Position numbers and translations under genes: made by a program. Below are positions 63,711-64,000 of a stretch of DNA of 64,000 nucleotides, in pieces. The notes below the pieces were generated by a model. That model was given only the letters and a program-made list of their open reading frames with translations. It was not told the DNA's origin and did no database searches. Source of the stretch: Halobacillus litoralis. GTDB taxonomy: Bacteria > Bacillota > Bacilli > Bacillales > Halobacillaceae. Location: the NCBI RefSeq assembly GCF_020524025.1, contig NZ_JAIVKN010000001.1, forward strand, positions 124,001-188,000, in the 5' to 3' direction. The stretch's first letter is position 1, and every line of letters starts with the position of its first letter.

Positions 63711-64000
63711 ATGGAAATTGAACGCATTAATGAAAATACCGTAAAATTTTACGTGACATATCAGGATGTAGAACAACGAGGTTTTGACCGAGAAGAAATT
63801 TGGTATAACCGCGAAAGAAGTGAACAACTTTTCTGGGAAATGATGGATGAAGTTAATGATCAGGAAAATTTCCAGGCAGACGGTCCTTTATGGATTCAAG
63901 TTCAAGCTATGGACAAAGGCCTGGAGGTTATTGTTACGAAAGCACAGGTATCTCAAGATGGTCAAAAGCTCGAACTTCCAAATGATGAAGGTAAGGCAAT
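63711..64000 (+). CDS. mecA: adaptor protein MecA (3' partial)
   Basis: N-terminal 96 codons, cut by the window end. MEIERINENTVKFYVTY, RGFDREEIWYNRERSEQLFWEMMDE and PLWIQVQAMDKGLEVIVTKAQ are those of the MecA substrate-binding domain. It hands ComK and other clients to ClpCP. GAAGGGAG is 10 bases upstream of the ATG. Its leader is discussed separately. Confidence 0.95.
   Translation, partial: MEIERINENTVKFYVTYQDVEQRGFDREEIWYNRERSEQLFWEMMDEVNDQENFQADGPLWIQVQAMDKGLEVIVTKAQVSQDGQKLELPNDEGKA

Overview
This window looks like chromosomal DNA of a spore-forming, low-to-middle G+C member of the Bacillaceae. The acidic proteins and several gene choices resemble Halobacillus and other moderately halophilic relatives, but the genus is inferred. 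The gene order follows one continuous arc of the Bacillus subtilis chromosome, from hmoB-pbpF-hemEHY through yhfHI-lplJ-lcfB, comK-yhjD-yhjE-sipV, addBA-hlpB-gerPA-F, rocD, yisL-asnO, degV-yitT, yitUVW, yjzD-med-fabH-fabF, yjbA-trpS, the opp operon and yjbC-spx-yjbE-mecA. Lineage-specific genes sit between these blocks. I found no tRNA, rRNA, CRISPR array, insertion sequence or prophage; this is core chromosome.

Layout. 0-1.5 kb: the end of a disulfide-bond gene pair and the heme monooxygenase hmoB. 1.5-7.2 kb: a class A penicillin-binding protein and hemE-hemH-hemY (coproporphyrin-dependent heme synthesis). 7.3-12.5 kb: a self-controlled LacI-type regulator, yhfH, yhfI, lipoate ligase and a FadR-controlled acyl-CoA ligase. 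12.5-14.6 kb: an RNA-rich gap, a small protein, comK and a LexA-box-preceded yhjD, then yhjE and a signal peptidase. 16-25.7 kb: AddAB recombination nuclease, HlpB and the gerPA-F spore-coat operon. 25.7-32.6 kb: membrane proteins, rocD, yisL and asnO behind a Fur box. 32.7-39.4 kb: a membrane-anchored GH13 protein with degenerate catalytic motifs, DegV, YitT, a BsuPI/Gmad2 lipoprotein, a NifU-N-like protein and a repeat protein. 39.7-43.8 kb: yitU, yitV, yitW and the molybdenum cofactor genes mobB-moaE-moaD. 43.8-53.4 kb: uppP, yjzD, med, FapR-controlled fabH-fabF, an LCP cell-wall ligase, yjbA and T-box-controlled trpS. 53.7-59.7 kb: oppABCDF with CodY-like boxes. 60-64 kb: a secreted DUF4015 protein, yjbC, spx, a TerC-family protein and the start of mecA.

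How the genes fit together. Three competence regulators share the window: Med (activates comK in B. subtilis), ComK, and MecA (adaptor for ComK and Spx proteolysis). ComK here lacks the C-terminal FMLYP-type MecA-binding motif, and mecA has a long leader that could hide its ribosome binding site. Many operators can be read directly: FadR, FapR, Fur, LexA, CodY, a LacI-type self-operator, a sigma-K -10 element and a tryptophan T-box. Membrane lipid supply (fabH-fabF, lcfB), wall assembly (pbpF, uppP, LCP) and nitrogen use (opp, rocD, asnO) are the other main themes.

The least explained parts are the five-hairpin candidate RNA near 12.6-12.8 kb, the GH13 pseudoenzyme, the mecA leader, a possible 43-residue peptide gene at 13.3 kb and two strong unexplained inverted repeats. 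Where translation starts were moved from the longest reading frame, the reason is given in the entry.
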